From assembly GCF_027595985.1 (NCBI RefSeq), contig NC_073308.1, positions 11,678,566 through 11,742,565 of the forward strand: 64,000 nucleotides of DNA. The letters run 5' to 3'. Shown here one piece after another: positions 53,178-63,760 of this stretch (position 1 is the stretch's first letter; each line of letters begins with the position of its first letter). Under the pieces are notes generated by a model. The model was not told the DNA's origin and did not search any database. It saw only the letters and a list, made by a program, of their open reading frames with translations. The position numbers and the translations under genes were made by a program. The DNA is from Sorex araneus. Taxonomy: Eukaryota > Chordata > Mammalia > Eulipotyphla > Soricidae.

Positions 53178-53534
53178 CGTGAAATATCTAAGTTTTAGAA
53201 GACAATTATTAATTCCATGGAAATAAAAAAGTTGTACAGTAAGGAACATTAATCAGAGTCACATACACCTCAGATAGGTTTTTTTTGAGGTGTTTTATCC
53301 TGCACCTGGGTTATTTTATACTCAAATGCCAATTCTTAGGAAACGCTACACAAAATCTCATAATTACATCCAGGCCTATCTTACTGCGAGATGCTGACAA
53401 ACTGAGCCTACGGATAAGGCACACAGGAGGGTGGGCAGACAAGCCCCCAGGCCGGCCCCAGCGGGTCAGGACCGCTGCCTCGGCCGCGCCCAGACCCCGC
53501 ACCCCGGGGGCCGCACTCCTCCATCCCGGGCTCT

Positions 53535-53597
53535 CCCTCCTCCTCCTCCTCCTCCTCCTCCCCCTCCCCCTCCCCTTCCTCCTCCTCCTCCTCCTCG
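53535..53597. repeat. (CTC)n polypyrimidine tract
   Basis: CTC/CCT triplets with two CCCCT interruptions, a near mirror repeat that could form triplex DNA, about 100-160 bases upstream of the TBRG4 ETS cluster. Confidence 0.93.
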
Positions 53598-53699
53598 CCG
53601 CGGCTTCTGAACTGCCGCTTCGCTGCCGCCCATCCACTTCCTAGTCCATAACTTGTGCCCTCAACAAAAATGGAACCCATCGGAAGGTGAGCGAGCGTC

Positions 53700-54011
53700 A
53701 CTTCCGGCAGCGCGCCCTCACCAATGATGGCGTCTAGAGGCCACGGACGGGAACTTCCGGCCTGTTCCTGCCCCACTTCCGGCGTCGCTCCAAATGACGT
53801 CAGGAGCGCGCCGCACCGCGTGGGTCAGGACGGCGCGGGGGCACATGGAGGTCAGCGGCCGTGACAGCGGCCGTGGGGCCCCGTAGACACTGCTGCGGGA
53901 CGTGGAGCAGCTCGGCGTGGGCGTCGCGGGCACGGAGCCGGGCTGGGAGGGGAGAGCGGCCGAGCCGCCGTTCAGGTGGGTCCCTCTCGGCGCCAGACGC
54001 CGCACTTCCGG
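53700..54011 (+). promoter_or_regulatory. TBRG4: TBRG4 CpG-island promoter with four ETS sites and a CRE
   Basis: ACTTCCGG occurs at 53700, 53753, 53775 and 54004; TGACGTCA, a full palindromic CRE, is at 53795-53802. ETS/GABP (NRF-2) sites are common in promoters of nuclear genes for mitochondrial proteins. A CAG|GTGGGT donor at 53975/53976 may end the noncoding first exon, splicing to the acceptor at 55115. Start site not shown directly. Confidence 0.6.
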
Positions 54012-54519
54012 CCGCCGGAGCCCCGCGGAGCTGTCCAGGGCCTGGCCCGCACTCGCGCCCGCGCGCCCGGGCCTGGGCTCGTCTCCACGGCCGGGGAGCC
54101 CGCTTGAGCCGGGCCTGGGCTCGTCCTCACGGCCGGGAAGGCCGCTTGGCCGGGCCGGGCTCCGCAGAGAGCCTGCCTCGCGCCCTGCCCGGCGCCCCGC
54201 GGGGAGCCAGGCCCAGGCCGCCGTGACTGCGGCGTGGCGAGTGCGCGCGGGTGAATCTCCCGGGCCTGCGAGGCTAGGGCCGGTTCAGGTCGCTTAGAGT
54301 CAGCTGGTGATGTAACCTGGCTTTGCTTGGGGACCCTCACCCCTGTCTGTAAGTGTTAAAGCACGTTCCCATAAGTTGTGGAATATGAATTCAGTGTAAG
54401 ATTTACCAGGAACAGCCTTATTTTAAATATCCGAGCCAGAATCAGGTCGAATTCAGGGCTTCGTCGCCCTTGCCGGCTGCACCACTGAGACCATGCTTAT
54501 AGACCTAGCCATTCATTTC

Positions 54520-54655
54520 TTTTGGGGGTGAAGGCCTTACCTGGCAGCACCCGGGAACACTTGGCTCTGTTTGGGGGTGGTGCCCAGCAGTCTTGGAGGA
54601 CTGTACAGGGCTGCAGCATGCAAAGCACGTGCCCTAGCCCTGTGAACTAGCCCTT
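54520..54655 (-). mobile_element. SOR-type SINE (minus, old)
   Basis: TTACCTGGCAGCACCCGGGAAC and GCATGCAAAGCACGTGCCC are diverged reversed family blocks. Confidence 0.55.
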
Positions 54656-54684
54656 TGCTTCCGCTTAAACCCAGATTAAGATTT

Positions 54685-54842
54685 TTGGGCCCAAGCAATA
54701 GTACAACAGATAGGGCACTTGCACGTTGCTGACCCGGGTTTGATACCTGACATCCTGTATAGTCCCCAGAGTCCAACTAGGTGTGATTCCTGAGGAGTGT
54801 AGAGCCAGCATTAACCCCTGAGCGCTGCTGGGCCAAAACAAA
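54685..54842 (+). mobile_element. SOR-type SINE
   Basis: AGCAATAGTACAACAGATAGGGC, GGGTTTGATACC and CATCCTGTATAGTCCCC in order. Confidence 0.78.
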
Positions 54843-54845
54843 ACA

Positions 54846-54975
54846 GGGCTGAAGCGATAGTACAGTGAGGAGGGCATTTGCCTTGCCTGCAACTGACCCA
54901 GCTTCAATCCCTGGTATCCCAGATGGTCCCCTGAGCATTGCCAGGTATGACCCAAAAAAGCAAAATAGAAAAAGA
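54846..54975 (+). mobile_element. SOR-type SINE (short)
   Basis: GGGCTGAAGCGATAGTACAGTG, CTTCAATCCCTGG and TGGTCCCCTGAGCATTGCCAG joined directly to GTATGACCCAAAAAAGC; the AGTGCAGAGCCAGG block is missing. Confidence 0.82.
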
Positions 54976-55115
54976 AAATGGCATGTGTGTAGGTTATTAG
55001 CCTGGAGCATCGGGGCAGGGTTTTGGAACTTATGCTGTGATTCCATTTCATTCCTTTCCTTAGGTTGGAGAGTCAGGAACTGCCCCTTGCACTGTCCCCT
55101 TCTCTTTCTCTCCAG

Positions 55116-55166
55116 GGCTTTTGAATCACTCGTGGGAGATTTGTGTCCCTGCCACCTAGAACTGGC
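55116..55166 (+). other. TBRG4: TBRG4 5'UTR part of first coding exon
   Basis: Begins after the CTTTCTCTCCAG acceptor and precedes the ATG; ACTGGCATGG is a fair start context. Confidence 0.65.
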
Positions 55167-55580
55167 ATGGCGGCACAACTGATGAAGCGATGTGCATGTC
55201 TCCTGAGAGAAGTCTGCCGTCTAGCCCCAGTTGTATCTCACGCTGGCCCACTGAGACTAGTTGGGGTGGCCCATAAAGTCTTTACTTCCTCAGCTACAAC
55301 AGCCACTTCCAACTTCCCGGGACCCTTGTCAGAACTTGTGGAGAAAGAGCAAGTGTTTACTCCGTATCCAGAGCGTCAGGAGGTGGACCAGCTCATTGAG
55401 AAGGCCACTCGGCCGGAGGATATTCTGGCCCTGCTGGGTGCTGGCCACTACCTGCACCAGAACCATGCAGCCCTCATGCTCATCCAGATCTCGCGCCTGC
55501 TGTCTGAGAAGCCAGAAGACAAAGCCAGGCTCCTGCAGGACACCCGCTTCCAGCAGCTTCTCCAGCTTGCCAATAACCAG
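55167..55580 (+). CDS. TBRG4: TBRG4 first coding exon
   Basis: 138 codons, [13 protein letters not shown] to LLQLANNQ; donor CAG|GTGGGT, phase 0. Confidence 0.95.
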
Positions 55581-58500
55581 GTGGGTTTGAGATCAGTGCT
55601 GCCCAGGTGCGTGCATGCTGGGGTCAGGAGAGCCGCCAGGGAGGCCTAGAAGGATCTCTGGGACTAGGAGTGGGTTGGGCAGGTTCAGATCTTTGAACAG
55701 AAGGATCCCCTTCTTGGGGTCCAGGGCACACTGGGGTCTTCTGCCATGAAGACCCTCCCTCCCCGACACTGAAGAAGCCAGGCACGGCTCGGTGCCCCTG
55801 TCAGGGAGGAGGGGAAGGGTCCTAGTCTGAGCCACGGGGTACATTACATGAGTGTCTTAGAATTGCATTGTGAGTGCAGTGTTTCCATAAGATCACGTAA
55901 TACACAGAAAGTACTAAATTTACACACAGGAAGGGCAGTATTACCATGGAACTTTGTTGAGCATATGCCCACACCCTCAGGTCACCGAACGTTGTCTTTC
56001 TGGACATATAGCTTGAAAAAATCGCCCTGCTTGGGTCTGCATGGGAGTAAAATATTTACAACATAAAGAACAATCAAGCGTTCTGTCTTTTTGGCAGGAG
56101 TGAGAGAGTTCAGAGGGGTGAGCATATGCTTTGTATGTGGGGGGCTCAAGTTTGGTCCCTGGCAACACGTGGTTCCCAGGTTCTGGTAGGAGCAAGCATA
56201 TCACCAGCAGAAGCCCTGAGCATTCACCAGACAGTTAACAAGACCCAGAGTCACTGGAGGGATAGCATAGTGGGTAGGTTGCTTAACTTGCAGGCAGCTG
56301 ACCTGGGTTTGATGCCCGGCACCACATTATTCCCTGGAGCCTTGCCAGGAGTGGTCTCTGAGCCCTACAGGGGTGACACAAAAAGCAGACCCAGAACTCA
56401 GGACACACCATGAGGGTGGGGCCTGGGTAAGGAGAAACTACCGGAGTGGTGGCCAGGGGATAGCACTGGGGGCACTGCAGGGCTGCCCCTACTTGGAGAC
56501 CAGGGCTGGGCAGGGCTTTCCTATCGTCGAGCTCAGGGTTGCCTTCAGCTGCCAGGTGTAGGTCCCACTGCTGAGACGGTGGGGGGCAGGTGTGGAATGG
56601 GGTGGTGACCCCTTGGGTGTCTGGCACATGTGTGGGAATGCCCGTACCTCACAGGAGCTGGTGGTGCCAGCAGGGAGCCAGCTTCTCGTTCCCTGTGTGT
56701 TAGGGAGACTCAGGCCTATTGGCAGCACGATGTCCTTTTACCCACGTATCAGCATTCCTCCCCCCGACATGCATCGCTGTCCCATGCCCGGGTGTAATTA
56801 GTGCTTACGTGCGTGGCTTTGAAGCCTCATGTTTCCAGAAAATGATGCAACAGCACTGCTGGTAGACATGGGACTGGAGCAGTTATGGCTTTACTGTCTT
56901 TCCTGGAAAGAAATATTTCAGTGACTGAACGTTGTATTGACGTTAAGAAGGTGATGTTGATTGATGAAACTGGCCTTAAAAAGCTTAACTGGCAGGTGAC
57001 TGTCCTAGGCTCGATCCCCAGTGCTGCATAGGGTTCTCCGAAGTGCTGATTGTCCCGAGCGCAGTACAGCTGCGTGGGTTCCACCCCCCAAAATGCCACA
57101 GGTGGCAGAAGTGGAGAGACTACAGAAGGCCGAGCACATGCTTGGTTTGCAGGAGGCCTGGGTCTGTTTCGTGGTGCCCCCTTGCCACACCCCAATCAAG
57201 GCCTAACTGGCCCTTGGCCTTGAGTTGGTGTTGTGTCTGGTTGGCTGAGGTCAGATCACTCACACAGAGAGCTGAGTGTCTGCCTGCAGCCACTGCAGTC
57301 CAGCTGGTGCTCAGGAGTCAGGAATGTCACCCAGTGCCTGCTTGCGGGTGGCAGTGAATAACTCGGGCTTACTGATGGAGGCGGGGAGAGAGGAGCTCCA
57401 CCGCATGGCTCCTTAGAAAGTTCTAGCCTTCGAGTGGCCGGGAGCTGGCCCTGGCTTCTCCAGCAACACCCATGTGACCCCACATCTCCCTCCAGGTCAC
57501 CGCCGTCTGGCATGGAACCCTGGTGAAGCTGCTCCGCAGCCTCTACACGCTACCGCTGCCTGCGGCCTCCCGGGAGCTGCGCTCAGTGGAGCAGGAGGTG
57601 CGCTGGCGCCTGCGCAGGCTCAAGTACAAGCACCTGGCGTTCCTGGTGGAGTCCAGTGCTGGCTACATGCAGGGCAGACACTCCCAGGAGCTGCTCACTG
57701 AGCTGCTTGTGCATCTGGAGCGGCGCTGGGCGGAGATTGAGGATGGCCGCACACTGGTCGCCATCATGATGAAGACAGGGCACCTGTCGGAGTCTCTGAT
57801 GACCCGACTAGAGGACAAGGTAGTGGTGCGGGCTGCCCTCTGCCCAGGCTCTGGTCTGGGCTGTGGCCTGGGTGCCCTGTGGAGGGGTGTGGCGTGGGCA
57901 TCAGTGGCCATGTGGGGACTGCTGTGCCTGGGCTCCCGGAGGGCGGGTGCAGGGAGGCTGCAGGTTCTGGACTCTGGCCTTGCTTTGCTCACACAGCCTT
58001 GGGGTGGCGGACAGGCCCCATGCCCACTTCCCTCCAGCACTTCTGAGAGATGCTGCATGACCCCTGGGCCACCTGTGCCCACCATCGCACAATGGCTTGT
58101 GCTCGGGCCCCAATGCCCTCCTCTGGCTAGGGGTATTGGCTGTGGGGCTCTGGATCCAGCCCAGGAGGTAGGGGTGGGTGGGGGCAGGCCCTGCACAGAC
58201 GAGCCTGGGCCCAGGGAGCTCAGGCCCAGTTGCTGTCTCGCAGGGGCCGCACTTCAGGGACCCCCGGGCCCTGGGCCACCGGCTGATAGCTGCCGGCTGT
58301 GGTTGACAGTGCCTGGAATTGGTGGAGCAATTTGGCCCCGAAGAGCTGCGAAAGGTGCTGGTGACACTGGCCACTCAGAACCGGCGCTCGGTCCCCTTGC
58401 TGCGGGCCATCTCTTACCACCTGGTCCAGAAGCCCTTCACCCTCTCCAAGAACATTCTCCTAGACCTGGCCTATGCATACGGTGAGCCTCGGGGAAGCTG

Positions 58501-60698
58501 GCCCCAAAGGCTGCCACAGCAGCAATGACCCATGGACTTGAAACTTGGGGATAAGTTTGGTCACAGACACTGAGAGGCCAGGGTGGATGGGGGGACCAAC
58601 AGGCGACCTCTGACCCTCACCAGAGCATCCTCGCCCTGCTCTCCCGAAGGCAAACTCAGCTTCCACCAGACTCAGGTGTTCCAGCGTCTGGCCGCCGACC
58701 TGCTTCCCTGCGTGCCCAGTCTCACGACCAGTGAGGTCGCCCGTTGCACCAAGTCCTTCGCCTTCCTCAAGTGGCTCAACCTGCCCCTGTTTGAGGCCTT
58801 CACGCAGGTGAGCCCAGGGCGGGTGGGGGCAAGCACACAGTTCTCACCGCCCGGGAGGGAAGCTGCAGGTGAACAGTCCAGGATTCCCGCGCCATGCTGC
58901 TCTGCTCTCGCTCTGTGGCGGCGCGGCCCTCACCATCCTGCCTTACCTGCCTCCAGCACCTGCTCAGCAGAGCCCAGGACGTCTCTGTGCCTCACCTGTG
59001 CAACGTGTTGCTGGCCTTTGCCCGTCTTAACTTCCACCCGGAGCAGGGGGACAAGTTCTTCAGCCTGGTAGGGAGGGACAGAGTCCCTGGGGGCTCCTGG
59101 GCTCCCCAGAGGTCCCGTGAGCGAGCAGCCGTGCTGCATGTGCCCTCACGTGACCACATCCTCCTCTTTAGGTGCTTGCTGCTTAGTGTCTCTGGCCGTG
59201 GGCAGGAAAGGGCAGGCCACTGGGACCTGGTGCCATGAGCCTTCTTACTGCCCTCGTTGCCCTGAATTTGGAGTGGGGGGTTCTGGAACCTTCCATGAGG
59301 AGACTTCACAGCCGCAGCCCCGAACAGACCCTGTTTCCTCTGCCCTGCTCAGGTACACGAGAAACTGGGGCCAGAGCTGGCTGAGCTGGACGCAGCCCTG
59401 CAGGTGGACGTGGTGTGGGCACTGTGTGTGCTGCAGCAGGTCCGGGCCACGGAGCTGCAGCAGGTGCTCCGGCCCGAACTGCATGGCCAGTTTCTAGGTG
59501 AGCCTGGGCCTTGGCCTCCTGCCCAGCACCTCGGCCCCGTGGGCCTAGTTGGCATGTGGCGCACTCAGGCTAGCCTGGAACCCCAGTGCTCCTCTGTCCT
59601 CTCCCCAGGGGCCCGGTCACCAAAGGACCAGAGCATCTTCCAGAAGCTGCTGCACATCAACGCCACTGCCCGGCTGGAGCTGCCCGAGTACACGGGCCCC
59701 CTGCTGCCCGCCTCCGCCCTGCCACCCCAGCCCTCAGCCCCTGACCCAAAGATGACCCCTTTGCAGAAGGAGCTGCAGGAGACCCTCCGGGGGCTGCTGG
59801 GAGGCCCCGAGCGGGGCAGCTTCACGGTGCCCACGCAGTACGGCTGGGTTCTGGGTGAGGATGCCCTTTGCACTCGCCTTCCGCTCCCGGCGCCCGGTGC
59901 AGGCTCGCGTCTGCCTGACCGTCCACTCTCGGGGGCCTCTGCCATCTGTCCCCTGGGCTTCCTGCCTCCCTGGCTTCTGCAGTAGGGGGATCTCCCAGAA
60001 CCGCCTCCTCACCCCCTCCAGATGCTGAGGCGCTTCTGGACACCGAGGGTCACTTCCTGCCCCTGCGGGACTTCGTGGCCCCACATCTCACCCAGCCTGC
60101 CGGGAGCCAGCCATTGCCCTCTGGGGCCAAGAGGTAGGTGGGATTCGTTCCCAGGGCTGGGCTCCGGGCTTTTTCTGGCCAGAAGAGCGACCAGCAGCCC
60201 TGTCTCCTCCCAGGCTGGCCTTCCTGCGCTGGGAGTTCCCCAACTTCAACAGCCGCAGCAAAGACCTGCTGGGGCGCTTCGTGTTGGCCCGGCGCCACGT
60301 GCTGGCCGCTGGCTTCCTGGTGGTCGACGTAAGTCCAGAGACAGTCCTGTGTGCTGTGGTCAGTGTGAGTCAGTCACCCCCGTGTGTTGGTTGGTACCTC
60401 TGCATGCTCAGGGCACCCTCATGTGGCCTACCTGCAGATCTGCTAAGGTCCTTCCCTAGGAGCCTGAGCCCTGCTCCCTGCTGCCCTGTGTGCCCGAGTA
60501 GAGGTTCATCACGGTTTCAGTCCTGCCCTCGCCTCCCTGCACAGCACAGCCATAGCCAGTGTCCCTCCCTGTCTGACCCCCTCTCCCCTCCCCCAGGTCC
60601 CCTTCTATGAGTGGCTGGAACTGAAGTCAGAATGGCAGAAAGGCGCCTACCTCAAGGACAAGATTCGCAAAGCTGTGGCCGAGGACCTGGCCAAGTGA
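55167..60698 (+). CDS. TBRG4: TBRG4 / FASTKD4, mitochondrial RNA regulator (ten coding exons)
   Basis: Mitochondrial FASTK-family protein that binds and stabilises a subset of mitochondrial mRNAs (family knowledge). CDS joins 55167-55580, 57496-57819, 58310-58481, 58650-58807, 58957-59067, 59353-59497, 59609-59854, 60022-60133, 60214-60328 and 60597-60698, giving 632 aa against about 631 in human. The N-terminus is Arg/Leu/Ala-rich without acidic residues for the first 14, fitting a mitochondrial presequence. Recognisable blocks: [48 protein letters not shown] (FAST domains, roughly 280-460) and a C-terminal RAP domain at about 561-622 ([20 protein letters not shown] through [17 protein letters not shown]). 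All junctions are GT-AG and frame-consistent. No disruption seen. Confidence 0.97.
56098..56225 (+). mobile_element. SOR-type SINE (old)
   Basis: GAGCATATGCTTTGTATGTGG, TTTGGTCCCTGGCAAC and AGAAGCCCTGAGCA; strongly diverged. Confidence 0.5.
56248..56388 (+). mobile_element. SOR-type SINE
   Basis: ACTGGAGGGATAGCATAGTGGG, CTTGCAGGCAGCTGACC, GGGTTTGATGCCC and GCCAGGAGTGGTCTCTGAG. Confidence 0.8.
57496..57819 (+). CDS. TBRG4: TBRG4 coding exon 2
   Basis: 108 codons, [13 protein letters not shown] to RLEDK; phase 0 at both ends. Confidence 0.96.
58310..58481 (+). CDS. TBRG4: TBRG4 coding exon 3
   Basis: [13 protein letters not shown] to LAYAY plus the first base of a Gly codon. Confidence 0.96.
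58484..58572 (+). ncRNA. candidate H/ACA snoRNA (SNORA5-like)
   Basis: In a 168-bp intron. Hairpin 1 pairs AGCCT...AGGCT around GGGG...CCCC; then H box ACAGCA (58516-58521); hairpin 2 pairs TGACC (58526-58530) with GGTCA (58559-58563) around AAACTT/AAGTTT; then ACA at 58567-58569, three bases from the proposed end. TBRG4 introns host SNORA5 genes in human. The hairpins are short and the pseudouridylation pockets are not clear, so this may be a decayed copy. Confidence 0.35.
58650..58807 (+). CDS. TBRG4: TBRG4 coding exon 4
   Basis: Completes the split Gly codon, then [13 protein letters not shown] to LFEAFTQ. Confidence 0.96.
58957..59067 (+). CDS. TBRG4: TBRG4 coding exon 5
   Basis: 37 codons, [14 protein letters not shown] to DKFFSL; phase 0. 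Confidence 0.96.
59353..59497 (+). CDS. TBRG4: TBRG4 coding exon 6
   Basis: [12 protein letters not shown] to ELHGQFL, ending one base into a Gly codon. Confidence 0.96.
59609..59854 (+). CDS. TBRG4: TBRG4 coding exon 7
   Basis: [20 protein letters not shown] to TQYGWVL, ending one base into an Asp codon. Confidence 0.96.
60022..60133 (+). CDS. TBRG4: TBRG4 coding exon 8
   Basis: [20 protein letters not shown] to GAK plus two bases of an Arg codon. Confidence 0.96.
60214..60328 (+). CDS. TBRG4: TBRG4 coding exon 9 (RAP domain start)
   Basis: [11 protein letters not shown] to GFLVVD, first part of the RAP domain. Confidence 0.97.
60597..60698 (+). CDS. TBRG4: TBRG4 last coding exon
   Basis: [16 protein letters not shown] to EDLAK and TGA; end of the RAP domain. 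Confidence 0.97.
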   Translation, partial: VPFYEWLELKSEWQKGAYLKDKIRKAVAEDLAK

Positions 60699-60800
60699 CT
60701 TGCCTTGTGGGGCCCTGGGCAGGCAAGAGGGGGCGCTGAGGACCAGCTGTGGTGCAGACCTTGGCGGGTGCACAGCTGCAGCCCCAGGCCCTCTTGTGAA

Positions 60801-60806
60801 AATAAA
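60801..60806 (+). terminator. TBRG4: TBRG4 poly(A) signal AATAAA
   Basis: 103 bases after the stop, followed by TCTGTCATTTTGGGTTT, a T-rich downstream element. Confidence 0.92.
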
Positions 60807-60829
60807 TCTGTCATTTTGGGTTTCGACAC

Positions 60830-61493
60830 CAGGAGGCTGCCCCCAGCTCTGTCACCACCTCCCCATCAGCTCGTCAGCTCTGGCACACAGAGACTAGGGG
60901 CCGGTGCCTCTGGAAGCCGAGGGTCAGCCGATGTGTCCCCTCCAGCCCTCCATCTGCCCGGCCTCTGTTGCCGTGGAGGGGCCCTCTATTCCTGTGGCCA
61001 GTGGTTCCCGCACCTGGCCTGGTGTTCTGGCCAGCTCCGGACACTGGCCTTACCCTGCTGTCCTTGGGGAGTGGCATGGGCTAGGGGCTGGGCTTGCCAA
61101 ACCGGGAGCTGCCCAGGTTGCATGCTCCCCTGATGTCCACGGGGCCTGGCCTGCCAGAGTCCCGCCGGAGTCCCGCTGGGCAGCAGCATCGCCCTCTCAC
61201 TCGGGCCTCCCCAAGAGCCCACCCAGGAGGACGGGGCTGAATCAAGAGGAAACGGGCAACTCCCAGCCCTCGTACTGGACGTGTCCAGTCTCAGTGGCTC
61301 GAGGCTTGAGAGTCTAAAAGAGCCAAGGTGCTGACACACTGGTCTTGACCTTGGGGCAGGGGCTGTCCAGGTTCCCCTGTGCCAGAGGGTATGCTTAGAT
61401 GCCACAGAGGAAGTGGGGACATTGTCCTACCCAGACATCGGTTTTTGTTTTGACTTGAATTGAGGTAATGTTGCTTTATAGGTTAGTTTGGTT
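60830..61493. other. intergenic downstream of TBRG4
   Basis: GC-rich non-repetitive sequence. In human the next gene beyond TBRG4 is NACAD, but no NACAD coding sequence was recognised here. Confidence 0.45.
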
Positions 61494-61605
61494 TGTGGGG
61501 GACACACCCAGCGATGCTCAGGGCCCCTCCAAGCAGGGCTCAAGGGAACCTACAGTGCTGGAGCTCGAACCCAGGTCAGCAGGTGCAAAGGCAGTGCTTT
61601 CCCTC
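61494..61605 (-). mobile_element. SOR-type SINE (minus, partial)
   Basis: GGGGGACACACCCAGCGATGCTC and GAGCTCGAACCCAGGTCAGC, reversed body and B box. Confidence 0.75.
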
Positions 61606-62020
61606 TGTGCTTTTCCTCTGCAGCTTTCTGGCCACCAAGTACTGTTGGAGGAGTGTTCTTTGTACTTTAAGTGGCCTGAGAGGTATCAGGAACAAAACCA
61701 GTGTCCCCTCACTGCCAACCCAGAGTCCAGGGCCCTGCATGGTCCAGGGCCGTGCAGAACCCCCCACCTTTCAGCCCTCTTGCAGCTCTCATGGGACTTC
61801 AGTTCTGCACTCCTGTGCTCTGCTTTGTCCTCACATGCTGTGGGCTCATCTGTGTCTGCTCACAGGTCTCTGTTCAGCTCACCCATCCACTTTAAGGGCA
61901 GTTTCCCCTCCCAGGCTGCCTATGCGTGTGCGCGTGCGTGTACTTGCAAGTTTTCTCTCCAGGCCTATGCGCCGCTGCCCACTTTCTCCTCTGCGGCGTC
62001 TACTAGGCTGCAGGCGTCTA

Positions 62021-62100
62021 CGTTGCTTTAAGACCTTGGCCCAGAGGTACAGAAGGCACTGGTGCTTGCCGTTGCACAGTCAACCCCATCTCTATCCCCA
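62021..62100. repeat. 80-bp exact direct repeat, left copy
   Basis: Starts CGTTGCTTTAAGACCTTGG and ends TCTATCCCCA; identical to 63058-63137. The inner part (AGAGGTACAGAAGG ... GTGCTTGCC) resembles a diverged SOR head. Confidence 0.95.
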
Positions 62101-63057
62101 CTGCAGGGGGCAGTGTTCCTTCAAGAGTGGAAGCTGAGGGACAGGACACTGCACAGCACCAGTCCCCTCACGCTGCCCTTCTGGGACCGGTGGCCACCTG
62201 CAGCCTGGATTGGCACTTGAGCAGGTCTGTAGGGAGTCGCCTCTGGCCTTGAGGAACGGGTGCTCTTCGCCCGTGACCCTACGCCTAGGTCACTTTCCTT
62301 GTTGCCGTCCCATGGGTGATTCAGCCCCAAGTGGGGTGCTTGTGTGGCCCAGATCACCGAACTTCCCGAGTCCTCGCCTTGGCCATTGCACTGGTGCTTT
62401 GTGCCCATGCTTCCTGACCCCTAACGGGTACTTTCACTGTGGTATTTGCCCACACCCTAGTTGTGCTTTTTTCTGAGCTCCGAGAGTGTCTGCAGGACAG
62501 TTGATGGAGCTGCCTTTGTCGGGATGTGCTTGTTCTGTGTGATCTGCTTGAGGACCTGCTCTGATAGGGGACTTGGTTTCTGTGCAACTCAGGGTGGCTG
62601 TTGTCGCGTCACTCCATCTGCTGAAGAGGCTGTGCTTTCCCATCACATATTTGGTCTTCTATAAAAAGTCAGAGACCCAGTTTGGGGGTCTCTGCTGCTG
62701 ACCTTGTGGGCTGTCCTTCCGCCATTACATGGTCACAGTTATTACGGCTATAAAGTCAGCCTTAATGTTAGGAAGAGTGAGTCCATGCTTTTTTCAAAAT
62801 TGTTTTGGTTTTTCTCATTCCATTGCTTTAACGTGATCATATCTACAGAAGCACTGAGAGTTTACAGGACCTTAAGAAGACAATAGAATCGATCATGCAA
62901 TAGACCCAGTTTGGGAAGAACCAAGGCCTTTACTGTGGGGTCTTCTGGTCTGTGGACAGAGCCGCACAGGGTTACGTACATTTGTTTGAGGTTTCTTGGT
63001 AAGTGCCTTGGCTTTTCCATGTCATTTCTATTTCTTCATTTCCACTCTGTATCTTTC

Positions 63058-63137
63058 CGTTGCTTTAAGACCTTGGCCCAGAGGTACAGAAGGCACTGGT
63101 GCTTGCCGTTGCACAGTCAACCCCATCTCTATCCCCA
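63058..63137. repeat. 80-bp exact direct repeat, right copy
   Basis: Second identical copy, 1037 bases from the first; flanks on both sides differ. Confidence 0.95.
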
Positions 63138-63629
63138 GAACCACACGTGGTACCACAGTCACCGCTCAGTTCACTGAGAGTGACCTATGAGGACTGCTCA
63201 GTGTGGCACCAAATAATCATGCCCTCGATTCCCGGAAATATGTGACTGTCACTGTGGTTGACTCAACGACCTCAAAGAAACTGCCTCCTCTCAGCCCTCC
63301 CCCACACCACCAATTTCCCTGTTTGGAAGTCACGTATGAACGGGATCACACGAGTGTGTTCTGTGACCAAGCTCCATTATGTTCCCATGTTCTTCCATGT
63401 GGTAGCATATGGCATCCAGCCCTTTTCTCAAATGGACATGAGTTATTTCTTTGTATAAATTCCATAATTGGTTTGTTTATTTGTATGTTGGTGGATCCTT
63501 GCACCTCTTGACTAATCGGAATAATATTGCAGTAAGCATTCCTGTATAAACATGTCTTTATTTTCCTTGTCTGTTCAGGCTAATTGCTGGGGCGCGTGGT
63601 TTGGAGAACCCTAGAATGCTGTAGGCAAT

Positions 63630-63757
63630 TCTCTGTGCACCTGAGAGAGAGGACAGTGGGGAAGATGCTTAGCTTGCAGAAGGCTGACACAGGTTTTATC
63701 ATGACACCCCAGAGAGTTTCCTGAGCCCACCAGAAGTGATCTCTGAGCACACCTGGG
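63630..63757 (+). mobile_element. SOR-type SINE (old)
   Basis: AGAGAGAGGACAGTGGGGAAG, GCTTGCAGAAGGCTGAC and CACCAGAAGTGATCTCTGAGC. Confidence 0.65.
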
Positions 63758-63760
63758 CAG

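Larger units (their letters stand above)
55581..57495 (+). other. TBRG4: TBRG4 intron with old SINEs
   Basis: A 1.9-kb intron. Apart from SINE remnants at 56098-56225, 56248-56388 and about 57003-57100 it is unique sequence. Confidence 0.85.
61606..63629. other. intergenic, few features
   Basis: Unique and old-repeat sequence with an exact 80-bp duplication (62021-62100 and 63058-63137). No gene supported. Confidence 0.4.
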
